Below are positions 7,533 to 15,030 of a stretch of DNA of 23,608 nt, one piece after another. The position numbers and the translations under genes were made by a program. Within the stretch, counting starts at the first letter, position 1. Each line of letters opens with the position of its first letter. Under the pieces are notes generated by a model. It made no database searches and had not been told where the DNA came from. It saw only the letters and a list, made by a program, of their open reading frames with translations. Source of the stretch: Planctomycetaceae bacterium (GTDB taxonomy: Bacteria > Planctomycetota > Planctomycetia > Planctomycetales > Planctomycetaceae); assembly GCA_947479075.1 (NCBI GenBank), contig CANJZR010000003.1, positions 1-23,608 on the forward strand. The letters run 5' to 3'.

Positions 7533-8462
7533 CTAGCTCAGCAACCGCCAATGATCCAAAGTCAGTACCGCCAGGAGCGTGGGCAAGTACAGGAACGACG
7601 CCCACAACACCCTGCGGGCCGATGCGTCGTCACCCCGTCGTGCGAATCCAATCGAACTCCAGAGGTAACCGGCTCCCAGCCCAATCGCCGTGAGGAAGTA
7701 GAAGTCGCCCGCCAATCCCACGAACCTGGGCATCAGGCTCGCCGGAATCAGTGCGGCTCCATACACCACAGCCAACAAACCAATTCCACGTCCAGTCAGA
7801 CGCGGCATCATCTTGAGTCCCGCATTGGCATACTGACTTCGCAGCAGCCAGGCGATCGCGAGAAAATGGGGGAACTGCCACAGGAACAACAACACAAAGA
7901 GCGAAAACGCTCCCGCATCCAGTTCACCGCCCGCAGCTGTCCAACCCAGTACTGGAGGCAAAGCCCCCGGAACCGCACCCACCACGGTCGCCAGCGAAGT
8001 CCAGCGTTTCAATGGCGTGTACAAGCCCACATAACTGAGCAGCGTCGACGCCCCCAGCAGGCAGGTAAGAGAATTGACATGCAGTGCCAGCCAGACCAGG
8101 CCAGCTGTTCCGGCCAGTAATCCGAAGACCAGTGCCTCACCCGACGAGACTCGCCCGGTCGGCAGTGGTCGCACAGCGGTGCGTTCCATCCGCTGATCGG
8201 TTTCCCGCTCAATGAACTGGTTCAGCACGCTACAGGCGACAGCCACCAGCCCCACGCCCAGCAAAGTGTGCAGCAGCAGCGAGACATTCCACACACCACG
8301 GCTGCCGACAAAGAAGCCAATTGCCACGGTGTAGAGGCCAACGACAGCAATTCGCGGCTTGCAGAGCTCCACAAAATCGCGAACGCGAGGAGTTGACCGC
8401 TCGCTGGCCAGAGACGAATCAATCGCGAGTGTATTGGTCAGGTCAGGAGCTGCGATGCTCAT
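7533..8462 (-). CDS. ctaB: Protohaem IX farnesyltransferase (haem O synthase)
   Basis: A 309-residue UbiA-family membrane prenyltransferase that adds a farnesyl group to haem B, making haem O for subunit I. It has the KPR motif at the start of helix 1 (LCKPRIAV) and the first Asp-rich active-site motif as N81-Q-F-I-E-R-E-T-D89-Q-R-M-E-R-T, followed by RPLPTGRVS. Further family motifs are YTPLKRWTS and VVGAVPGALPPVLGW. Eight to nine hydrophobic segments are visible, typical of the family. The ATG overlaps the stop codon of ctaA by 4 nt (ATGA at 8459-8462), indicating translational coupling between the two haem A pathway genes. Confidence 0.95.
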   Translation of the reverse strand: MSIAAPDLTNTLAIDSSLASERSTPRVRDFVELCKPRIAVVGLYTVAIGFFVGSRGVWNVSLLLHTLLGVGLVAVACSVLNQFIERETDQRMERTAVRPLPTGRVSSGEALVFGLLAGTAGLVWLALHVNSLTCLLGASTLLSYVGLYTPLKRWTSLATVVGAVPGALPPVLGWTAAGGELDAGAFSLFVLLFLWQFPHFLAIAWLLRSQYANAGLKMMPRLTGRGIGLLAVVYGAALIPASLMPRFVGLAGDFYFLTAIGLGAGYLWSSIGFARRGDDASARRVLWASFLYLPTLLAVLTLDHWRLLS

Positions 8463-9418
8463 ACCGCACCTCCCGCCAGGCTTTGTGATGACACAGTGGA
8501 TTCAGATGCACTCGGCTTCGCGACCGCATGCACGCGGAAAACGCGAGCCGTGTACACGACGGACACCATGAACGTCAGAATGCCAACCAGTGCGTGAGCA
8601 GTCCGCACCGAAACTTGTTCAATCGAGTCGGCCACTGCGACATATCCCGTCGCCGCATGGCCAAACTTCAACACCCACGCGCCGAGACCAAGCAGGACCT
8701 GCACGACCGTAATCACAGCCAGCATGGCCCCGCCGCGACGAATCCAGGTGACGCCGCTCGTCATCGCCAGCCAGGCGTTGGCCAGCAGCAGACCGAGAAC
8801 AACGAATCCCATCGCGAGGTGCTCGTGCAGCCCCGAACCATGGTGGCGGATCAATCCGCCGAGGAAGTACTGGAAGGCAATCGCAGCCACGCTCAGCAGT
8901 GCAAACGGACGCAAATGCTCCACATCGGCAGTCGGCGACTCCTGCCTCGCCTCGATCCAAGACCGGCTCAGCATCGTGGTCACGATCGCCATACCGGAGA
9001 AGACCACAGCTGCGAAGGCTCCGTGGACCTGCGCCAGATCGAAGTTGTCCCGCAGAACTCGCAGCCCGCCAAGCAGTCCCTGGCAGATTACACCGAGGAG
9101 AATCCCGATCGAAGCAAGTCGCACCGAACGTCGGGTTTCATACTTATGAGTCAGTACCACGAGAGCGATCGACCACATCCCGATCAGCATGCCCGCCAAC
9201 CGGTGGCCGTGTTCCATGAACTTGTCCCAGTCACGGGCAAAGTCACTCAGCCAAGGGTAGGTCACCATGAACTGACCATCAGAGGTCGGCCAGTCTCGAA
9301 ACGCCATCCCGGCCTTCATCGATGTCGTCAGTGTTCCGAACACAAGCGTCACGATCGCGACGCACACAGTCGTGGCGGCGAATCGGTGAAGCCAGGGTCG
9401 GTAACGAACGTCGGACAT
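8459..9418 (-). CDS. ctaA: Haem A synthase (COX15/CtaA family)
   Basis: A 319-residue membrane enzyme that oxidises the haem O methyl group to give haem A. It contains the paired-helix pattern with conserved His ligands: EHGHR at 69-73, QVHG at 130-133 with H132, a His cluster RHHGSGLHEH at 191-200, and H275 in RTAHALVG. About eight hydrophobic helices are present. The DWPTSDGQFMV segment near residue 42 is the usual external loop after helix 1, with the family DWP signature. It is encoded between subunit I and haem O synthase and overlaps ctaB by 4 nt, so both haem-modifying enzymes are made together with the subunit that receives the haem. Length and motif order fit the family. Confidence 0.93.
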   Translation of the reverse strand: MSDVRYRPWLHRFAATTVCVAIVTLVFGTLTTSMKAGMAFRDWPTSDGQFMVTYPWLSDFARDWDKFMEHGHRLAGMLIGMWSIALVVLTHKYETRRSVRLASIGILLGVICQGLLGGLRVLRDNFDLAQVHGAFAAVVFSGMAIVTTMLSRSWIEARQESPTADVEHLRPFALLSVAAIAFQYFLGGLIRHHGSGLHEHLAMGFVVLGLLLANAWLAMTSGVTWIRRGGAMLAVITVVQVLLGLGAWVLKFGHAATGYVAVADSIEQVSVRTAHALVGILTFMVSVVYTARVFRVHAVAKPSASESTVSSQSLAGGAV

Positions 9419-9470
9419 GAATCTTCTTCAGAGGGTAGCGGTCAAAGAGGCTGAGCCAGACCACAGAGAG

Positions 9471-11294
9471 TCAGTGAGCAGCCACAGTCGCAGGACCGTC
9501 ACCACGCTTCGCTGGTGGATCAGTCTGCAGCCAGAAGTCTTCCGAGTGTTTCGGATCGGAGTATTCGTAAGGCCCACGGTGGCAGATCGGAACTGATTCG
9601 AAGTTACCATGGCCTGGAGGAGATGGAGCAGTCCACTCGAGACCATTCGCGTTCCAGGGGTTACGTCCGCACTTGGGTCCGAATTTACGGCTGTAGAAGA
9701 AATTGAACAGCAGGATGAACTGGCTGAATCCCATCAGGATCGCACAGCAGGTCATGAACTGATTCATTGGCAGCAGATGCTCAAGGTAAGGATGCAGGTA
9801 GGGGTCGGCATACCGACGAGGCATCCCCGAAACTCCCAGCAGGTGCATCGGGAAGAAGGTCCCGTTGAAGCCGATGAAGGTCAAGAAGAAGTGCAGCTTG
9901 CCGAGCTTCTCGTTCATCAATCGGCCATACATTTTCGGGAACCAGAACACGATTCCGGCAAAGCAGCCGAACAGCGTTGCACCGAACAACACGTAGTGGA
10001 AGTGAGCCACGATGAAGTAGGTATCGTGGATGTAGATGTCGACCGGCACGGCGGCCATGAAGATCCCTGACAGTCCACCGACGATGAACATCGACACGAA
10101 CGCGATGCAGTTCAGCATGACCGTGTTGAAGACCAGACGTCCGCCCCACATCGTGCCGATCCAGTTGAAGACCTTCACGGCGGAGGGCAGAGCGATCATC
10201 ACGGTCGACACCATGAAGGTCATGCCCAGTGCGGGATTCATACCCGACGTGAACATGTGGTGTCCCCACACGATGAAGCCGAGACCAGCAATCGCCGCCA
10301 TCGAGTAAACCATCGGCTTGTAACCGAAGATCGGCTTGCGGCTCATGCAGGCCAGCATATCGCTGACCATGCCCATCGCGGGCAGCAGCATGATGTACAC
10401 AGCGGGGTGCGAGTAGAACCAGAACAAATGCTGCCACAGCAGCGGCTGTCCACCACCGACGGTCGGATCGGTGTCGTTGACCACGATGCCCGAGGGGATG
10501 AAGAAGCAGGTGCCCAGCATCCGGTCAGCCACCAGCATGAAGCCAGCGGCGGTCAGGACGGGGAGTGCAAACGACTGAAGGATTGCAGTGATGAACATGG
10601 CCCAGATCGTCAGCGGCATGCGGAACAGGGTCATTCCTGGAGCACGCATGTTGATGATCGTGGTCATGTAGTTGATCGATCCCATCATCGAGGAGAACCC
10701 GACGAAGGTCAGACCGAACAGCCACCACGTTTGAGCCGATCCAGAACCAGGAGCAGCTTCCGGCAGTGCCGACAGCAGCGGGTACGAGGTCCAGCCCCCA
10801 GCAGCTCCGTATCCCGCTTGCAGGAAGGACATCCCGAAGCAGAAGATCGCAGGCCACATGAACCAGTAGCTGAGCATGTTGAGGATCGGGAACGCCATAT
10901 CGTCCGCACCGATCATCAGCGGGATCAGGAAGTTCCCGAACGCACCGGCCAGAATCGGGATGATCACCAGAAAGATCATGACCGATGCATGCATCGTCAC
11001 GAGCATCGTGTAGAACTCAGGAGGAATCTGACCTCCCTGCGCGGGAAAGAGTTGGCCGAAGATCGGCATCGCTTCCCAGCGGAAGGCCAGCTGCCAGCGG
11101 ACGCCCAGTGCCAGAGCTCCCCCGACCATGAGCATCAGCAGTGTGGTGATCAGGAACTGCTTCCCGATCATCTTGTGGTCGGTAGAGAATACGTACGTCG
11201 AAATGAACGACCCGTGATGACCATGGCCATGACCATGATCGTCGGCATGGCCGTGACCACCGGTAGTGACGATTGCGGGATCCACTGTACTCAT
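9471..11294 (-). CDS. coxA: Cytochrome c oxidase subunit I (A2-type haem-copper oxidase)
   Basis: A 607-residue catalytic subunit that reduces oxygen to water and pumps protons. GCGGAG (11301-11306) lies 6 nt before the ATG. Ligands can be read directly: low-spin haem His H102 and H433, CuB ligands H296, H345 and H346, haem a3 ligand H431, and cross-linked Tyr Y300. The helix VI motif is FWFYSHPAVYIM: the Glu of the common HPEVY motif is Ala and is preceded by Tyr-Ser, the hallmark of A2-type oxidases. The K-channel Lys is K374 (AVKVFNWIG), and a D-channel entrance Asp is present as D132 in GADDMAFP. The N-terminus carries a His-rich tail (GHADDHGHGHGHHG) before the first helix. The C-terminal tail after the last helix is polar and Pro-rich. 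Confidence 0.98.
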   Translation of the reverse strand: MSTVDPAIVTTGGHGHADDHGHGHGHHGSFISTYVFSTDHKMIGKQFLITTLLMLMVGGALALGVRWQLAFRWEAMPIFGQLFPAQGGQIPPEFYTMLVTMHASVMIFLVIIPILAGAFGNFLIPLMIGADDMAFPILNMLSYWFMWPAIFCFGMSFLQAGYGAAGGWTSYPLLSALPEAAPGSGSAQTWWLFGLTFVGFSSMMGSINYMTTIINMRAPGMTLFRMPLTIWAMFITAILQSFALPVLTAAGFMLVADRMLGTCFFIPSGIVVNDTDPTVGGGQPLLWQHLFWFYSHPAVYIMLLPAMGMVSDMLACMSRKPIFGYKPMVYSMAAIAGLGFIVWGHHMFTSGMNPALGMTFMVSTVMIALPSAVKVFNWIGTMWGGRLVFNTVMLNCIAFVSMFIVGGLSGIFMAAVPVDIYIHDTYFIVAHFHYVLFGATLFGCFAGIVFWFPKMYGRLMNEKLGKLHFFLTFIGFNGTFFPMHLLGVSGMPRRYADPYLHPYLEHLLPMNQFMTCCAILMGFSQFILLFNFFYSRKFGPKCGRNPWNANGLEWTAPSPPGHGNFESVPICHRGPYEYSDPKHSEDFWLQTDPPAKRGDGPATVAAH

Positions 11295-11310
11295 GACTCA
11301 CTCCGCTGTT

Positions 11311-11369
11311 CCGTCAGGTGACGGCTGCATGCGAACTCACTTCGCGTGGTCTCCTGAATTGAAGACCAC
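11311..11369 (-). other. Cluster of stem-loops between coxB and coxA
   Basis: The 95-nt gap before coxA holds three hairpins: GTGGTCT/AGACCAC (11346-11352 with 11363-11369, 10-nt loop), GCGAA/TTCGC (11331-11335 with 11341-11345, extendable to 8 bp with one G-T) and CCGTC/GACGG (11311-11315 with 11320-11324). The extended second hairpin and the first share bases 11346-11348, so those two may be alternative structures. They end just before the coxA ribosome binding site and could affect coxA translation or mRNA processing. Confidence 0.4.
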
Positions 11370-11389
11370 TCACAAACTCGACTCACAAC

Positions 11390-12256
11390 TTACTCTGCAG
11401 CGGATGCCACAGGGGCACCTTCCGCGGGAGTCTCAGGCACGCCATCGTAGTTCTGAGACTTCGTCAGTTTCTGGAGGAACTCCAGATACTTGTCTTCGGT
11501 TTCGGCGACCATCCGAGCCTTCATCTTGTAGTGACCCCAGCCGCACAGTTCTGCGCACAGCAGGGTGTAGTCACCGCTCTTGCTGGCCTTGAACCACACG
11601 GGGATATCGAGGCCAGGCACGGCGTCCTGCTTGACCCGCAGCTCGGGCAAGAAGAACGAGTGCTGCACGTCCTGGGTTTCCAGGATGATCATCACGGCCT
11701 TACCGACGACGGCATGCAGATCGTTGACCGTGTACAGGTCAGTCGGCTGCGGCTCAGGCATCAGGGGCAAAGGCTTACCATCGGGTCCGAGACCGGGATA
11801 GCGAATGCGCCACTCGAACTGGCGGGCGGTCACTTCCGCAATCGCCCCCTGCTTCGTTTCTGACGGGAAGCTGTCCTTCACGCGGTACTGAGCCCAGACA
11901 TCCATCTGGTACAGGGCGATGAAGAGCAGCACGCAGGCCGGGACGATCGTCCAGATCACTTCGAGATTGTGACTACCGTGCGAGTACCAGGCCTTTTCGG
12001 TGTTCCCCTCATCGGTTGCAGCAGCGCCCTTGAACAGCACATAGCCCAGTGCGATCTGGGTGCCGACAAAGGTGGCTGTCGTGATGTACAGGATCATGTA
12101 GAAGAGGTCGTCAATCCGCTCGCCGAGCGGGCTGGCCGCCTTCATCCCGGTGGGTCCATTGAAAGGAAACCACCAACCCATCTGCGGAGCGATCCAGCAC
12201 ACATAGAGTGCCAAGACCGGCCAGATCATGAAGAAGAGACACCAGAATCGTTTCAC
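11390..12256 (-). CDS. coxB: Cytochrome c oxidase subunit II (CuA)
   Basis: A 288-residue subunit II from the GTG at 12256, chosen because AAGGA (12265-12269) lies 8 nt upstream; frames starting further up lack a site. It accepts electrons from a cytochrome c through the binuclear CuA centre and passes them to subunit I. CuA ligands are complete: H199 (VQHSFF), C234, E236, C238, H242 and M245 in CAELCGWGHYKM. Three hydrophobic segments are visible (about 6-24, 48-72 and 101-118); the first may be an uncleaved anchor. ARQFEWRIRYPG is the usual start of the cupredoxin domain. There is no fused haem c domain, unlike caa3 oxidases; a separate dihaem cytochrome gene lies immediately upstream in the transcript. 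The Ala/Pro-rich last 20 residues are probably disordered. Confidence 0.97.
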   Translation of the reverse strand: MKRFWCLFFMIWPVLALYVCWIAPQMGWWFPFNGPTGMKAASPLGERIDDLFYMILYITTATFVGTQIALGYVLFKGAAATDEGNTEKAWYSHGSHNLEVIWTIVPACVLLFIALYQMDVWAQYRVKDSFPSETKQGAIAEVTARQFEWRIRYPGLGPDGKPLPLMPEPQPTDLYTVNDLHAVVGKAVMIILETQDVQHSFFLPELRVKQDAVPGLDIPVWFKASKSGDYTLLCAELCGWGHYKMKARMVAETEDKYLEFLQKLTKSQNYDGVPETPAEGAPVASAAE

Positions 12257-12264
12257 GATATTGA

Positions 12265-12269
12265 TCCTT
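12265..12269 (-). promoter_or_regulatory. Ribosome binding site deciding the coxB GTG start
   Basis: AAGGA on the minus strand, 8 nt before the GTG at 12256. It is one of the few clear Shine-Dalgarno sites in the cluster and places the start 16 codons inside the longest open frame. Confidence 0.65.
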
Positions 12270-12328
12270 GCGGTGTGAATGATCTCAAAACACGTTCGAG
12301 ACACATCGCATGATTGTTGCAGTGAGGG

Positions 12329-13726
12329 TCAGTGAGCGGTGGTGGCCACAGGGGCAGGTTTGGTCGCCGGGCTGGCGGGAGCTACCCCGGTTCCCGGAGT
12401 CCGATGCTCGTGTGGCAGTTCCAGGACATAGTTCACGATGTCCCACTTCTGCTGTTCAGTCAACTTGGCACCGAAGGCAGGCATCGGTGTCCCCTTGATC
12501 CCCGCTTCGATTCGGGCATAGATGTCGATCGGGCGACGTCCACCACGGTACATGCCCAGACGCAGGTTACGTGGTTTGAGCTTGTTGCCCCAGGTGTCGT
12601 ACAGCCCGGGCTCCACATTGTCCTTGCCGGTGTCGGTGTTCTTGGTGACCGAGTAGGTCTGAACACCGTCGCCGAGGCCAGACTCTCCGTGGCAGGCCAC
12701 GCAATTCAGATTGCCAGACAGATAGAGTTCCCGACCACGCTTGATTGATTCTTCGTCGCTGGCGTTCCGTTTTTCCTTCGGCACGATCACCGCGTCTTCG
12801 GCCTGGGCACTCACCCAGTCGGCGATCATCTTCTCGTTCCGCTGATTGACTTCTTCGTCGATCTCGCCTTCCTTGACGCGGGTGATGAACTCCTCGATCA
12901 CCTTCTCTTGGGTTTCACCGTCCTTGATGCGATTCGCCACGCTCGCGTCCGAATAGTCGGAGGCCAGAAGGTTGTTCATCTGGAACTCGCTCTCACCCCG
13001 CATCGCGAGGAAGAGCACGTACTCGATGATGGCGTGAGACTCTTCCGGCTTCAGCAGCTTGAAAGAGGGCATGTACGTCCCGGGAATTCCATCTTCGATC
13101 ACGCGGGCCAGGTCACTGCGATGGGCCTTCATGCCTTCTTTGGTCGAAGTAAACTTGAAGAGGCCCTTGCGGTAGTCACGCGGACGAACATTCAGATAGG
13201 GAGCAGTCGGTCCCTGGCCATCTCCCGCCACACCATGACAGTGCTGGCAGTGTTCGGCGTAGAGCAGACGGCCATGTGTCAGTGTTTCACCAGGACCAAT
13301 GACAATCTTGTCACCCGCTTTGGGGGCAGCTGGGGGAGCTGCAACCAGCGACAGCAGATTCTTGTCCTTGGTGAATGCTTCGACGGTGACCGGTGCACTG
13401 CCGCGGGGCATCATTGTGCCGCCCACCCAGACCACTTCGGTGCCGGGCTCGATCGGGCGAAAGGCGCCGGTAATATCGACAACAAGGCTGTTGTCCTTCG
13501 ATCCCTCGCCGACCGTCGCAAGGGCGGTGTGAGCCTGAATCGGCAACTTGTCCCAGACACGAATCTTGTGGGGAGTTCCGAACTTTTCGTCAACAGTCGT
13601 GCGGACGTACTCCTGCACTCGAGGCGACAACCCCTCGCGGTAGCTGAATTGCGGCTCGGTCCGTCCGCAACCGCAGACGAACAACACACCGGAACACAGC
13701 ACAAGAGCCACTAACTTGGATCTCAC
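12329..13726 (-). CDS. Dihaem cytochrome c lipoprotein
   Basis: A 465-residue secreted cytochrome. The GTG start is preceded by GAGAGGA. The N-terminus is a lipoprotein signal (VALVLCSGVLFVCGC), with Cys20 as the probable lipidated residue. Residues about 22-140 form a domain without haem that I do not recognise. Two class I cytochrome c modules follow: CQHCH at 160-164 with a distal Met in TYMPSF, and CVACH at 342-346 with Met in GTPMPAFG. An acidic, probably helical linker of about 70 residues lies between them. The protein ends in an Ala/Pro/Thr tail. Located directly upstream of coxB, it is the natural electron donor to CuA, playing the part of the fused cytochrome domain of caa3 oxidases; this role is inferred from context. 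Confidence 0.92.
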   Translation of the reverse strand: MRSKLVALVLCSGVLFVCGCGRTEPQFSYREGLSPRVQEYVRTTVDEKFGTPHKIRVWDKLPIQAHTALATVGEGSKDNSLVVDITGAFRPIEPGTEVVWVGGTMMPRGSAPVTVEAFTKDKNLLSLVAAPPAAPKAGDKIVIGPGETLTHGRLLYAEHCQHCHGVAGDGQGPTAPYLNVRPRDYRKGLFKFTSTKEGMKAHRSDLARVIEDGIPGTYMPSFKLLKPEESHAIIEYVLFLAMRGESEFQMNNLLASDYSDASVANRIKDGETQEKVIEEFITRVKEGEIDEEVNQRNEKMIADWVSAQAEDAVIVPKEKRNASDEESIKRGRELYLSGNLNCVACHGESGLGDGVQTYSVTKNTDTGKDNVEPGLYDTWGNKLKPRNLRLGMYRGGRRPIDIYARIEAGIKGTPMPAFGAKLTEQQKWDIVNYVLELPHEHRTPGTGVAPASPATKPAPVATTAH

Positions 13727-13750
13727 GGATCCTCTCCCGTCCTGAAACGT

Positions 13751-13775
13751 TCAGACAAGCACTCGGCTTGCCTGA
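13751..13775 (-). other. Stem-loop before the dihaem cytochrome gene
   Basis: TCAG-CAAGC (13751-13754 and 13756-13760) pairs with GCTTG-CTGA (13766-13770 and 13772-13775) around a 5-nt loop with one A-C mismatch, giving 9 bp. It lies 25 nt upstream of the GTG start in a 132-nt gap and may be an mRNA processing or stability element. Confidence 0.35.
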
Positions 13776-13858
13776 CACTTTGACTCACTGGCCTTGCGGC
13801 CTCATCCACCGAAACCCAGACCGTACACACGGCGATGGGTTCTTCTCTCACTTCACGA

Positions 13859-14068
13859 CTACGGAGCCTTCTCCGTCTCAGCTTTCGGCGCGGCCTCTGT
13901 TTTGGCCCCTGCCTCTGCTCCCACATGAGAATGCCCGTCCTTGTCGACACGCACCTTCACTTCTTCTTCGAGCAGAACCGGGGTCGCGGACTTGGGTCCC
14001 ACAGCTGGGGCACATCCCGCCAACCCACAGGTCAGCATCGCACTGAGCAAGACACAGGTATTCTTCAC
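13859..14068 (-). CDS. Small lipoprotein of unknown function
   Basis: A 69-residue protein from the GTG at 14068, which gives a compact signal peptide (KNTCVLLSAMLTCGLAGC) with lipobox LAGC and Cys19 as the probable lipidated residue; a G-rich stretch lies just upstream. The longer open frame adds an Arg-rich leader that makes no sense before a signal peptide and would overlap the copper protein gene. The mature part is short and charged: a likely beta segment (VLLEEEVKVRVDKDG), an HSH motif, then a Lys/Glu/Ala-rich tail. No family recognised. It sits between the copper protein and the dihaem cytochrome, so it could be an accessory lipoprotein of the respiratory complex. Existence is supported by the lipobox and frame, not by homology. 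Confidence 0.6.
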   Translation of the reverse strand: MKNTCVLLSAMLTCGLAGCAPAVGPKSATPVLLEEEVKVRVDKDGHSHVGAEAGAKTEAAPKAETEKAP

Positions 14069-14120
14069 GCTTCCGCCCCCGAGACAACGACCGAACCTGA
14101 AATTCCAGAGAGTGGTGATT

Positions 14121-14978
14121 TCACTTGCCTGCCAGTTTGGCGGCAGGCACCTTGACCGGGACCTCGACAGTCTGATCCGCAACCACTTCGATCTTCAAGG
14201 AACGCTCCACATATCCGGTCTTTTCGTGCCAGACAACGAATTCCATTTTGCCTGCGGGCACACCTTTAATCTCGAACGAACCGTCTGGCCCGGTCATCCC
14301 GGCCCACGGGTGATCAACCACCAGGTGGTAGCTGTCCATCCAGGCGTGGAAGTCGCACACCGTCTTGATGGGCAGGGTTTCCGACTTATCGTAAACGAGG
14401 TCGGTTCCCTTGGTATCGTTGCCCTGGATGGCCGAGTTCAAGCTCTTCGTGTTGGAGAACGTGTGAACGTTGTGGGCCACGGGGTCGGAGTTCGTAATGT
14501 TGATGGTCTGACCAACGCGAGCAATAAACGTGTGCGGAACGAAGATGCATCCCTTCTGATCGAACACAATCTTGTCGGTCGGAGCGGCAGGCACTTCGAC
14601 GCCAGCAGGTGCCTTCTTCAAGTAGACGAACACATTGGCCAGACCGCCACCAGCATCCGCCAGGACTGACTCGTTCGGCACACCGTTGATGGAACAGACG
14701 GGGTCCTTGGTGGCCTGCCCCTTGGCCAGCAGCATCGGCAGTGAGGGTGCAGCTCCGTCGACAACGACTTTGCCTTTCACTGTTCCGAAACCAGCCACAG
14801 CTGCGGGAGCACCGGAGTCCGCAGAGGGAGCCTCCGTAGAGCCCCCTTCCGTGTTGGAAATCACCAGCGTCACCTGTGACTCGGTATACGCACCACCACC
14901 GAGCCCGCGTTCACACCCCACAACGGGGAGCAAGGCGAGAGCCACCAGTCCACATGTCAATTGATTCAGGTTTCGCAT
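14121..14978 (-). CDS. Blue-copper (plastocyanin-like) lipoprotein
   Basis: A 285-residue lipoprotein with signal LVALALLPVVGC and Cys22 as the lipidated residue. After a low-complexity Ser/Ala/Gly linker it starts a beta-rich domain (TVKGKVVVDGAAP) like those of methylamine-utilisation and carboxypeptidase-regulatory-like proteins. A cupredoxin segment follows with a possible complete type 1 copper set: H169 (PVAHNVH), then C208, H211 and M214 in VCDFHAWMDSY. A C-terminal part with MTGPDGSFEIKGVPAG looks like a transthyretin-like beta-sandwich. It probably binds copper and shuttles electrons outside the membrane between the quinol-oxidising complex and the oxidase; alternatively it is a structural or copper-storage subunit. 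It lies between the octahaem cytochrome and the dihaem cytochrome genes. Confidence 0.82.
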   Translation of the reverse strand: MRNLNQLTCGLVALALLPVVGCERGLGGGAYTESQVTLVISNTEGGSTEAPSADSGAPAAVAGFGTVKGKVVVDGAAPSLPMLLAKGQATKDPVCSINGVPNESVLADAGGGLANVFVYLKKAPAGVEVPAAPTDKIVFDQKGCIFVPHTFIARVGQTINITNSDPVAHNVHTFSNTKSLNSAIQGNDTKGTDLVYDKSETLPIKTVCDFHAWMDSYHLVVDHPWAGMTGPDGSFEIKGVPAGKMEFVVWHEKTGYVERSLKIEVVADQTVEVPVKVPAAKLAGK

Positions 14979-15030
14979 AGTTCTAGGCCGCTTCGAGGCG
15001 GGGTCTCATCTGGAATCGATCACAACGGGA

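Noticed and set aside
7101..8120. Plus-strand open frame of 339 codons opposite coxC and ctaB
   Set aside because: Spans two well-supported genes on the other strand; His/Gln/Arg-rich with no hydrophobic or domain pattern.
10387..10416. Loss of the HPEVY Glu in subunit I as a sequencing error or inactivating change
   Set aside because: The preceding Tyr-Ser is exactly the known A2-type substitution, and all metal ligands are intact.
10257..11321. Plus-strand open frame of 354 codons opposite coxA
   Set aside because: Antisense of a gene with all catalytic ligands; composition is artefactual.
14068..14182. Longer N-terminus for the small lipoprotein
   Set aside because: Adds an Arg-rich leader before the signal peptide and overlaps the end of the copper protein gene; the internal GTG gives a normal lipoprotein signal.
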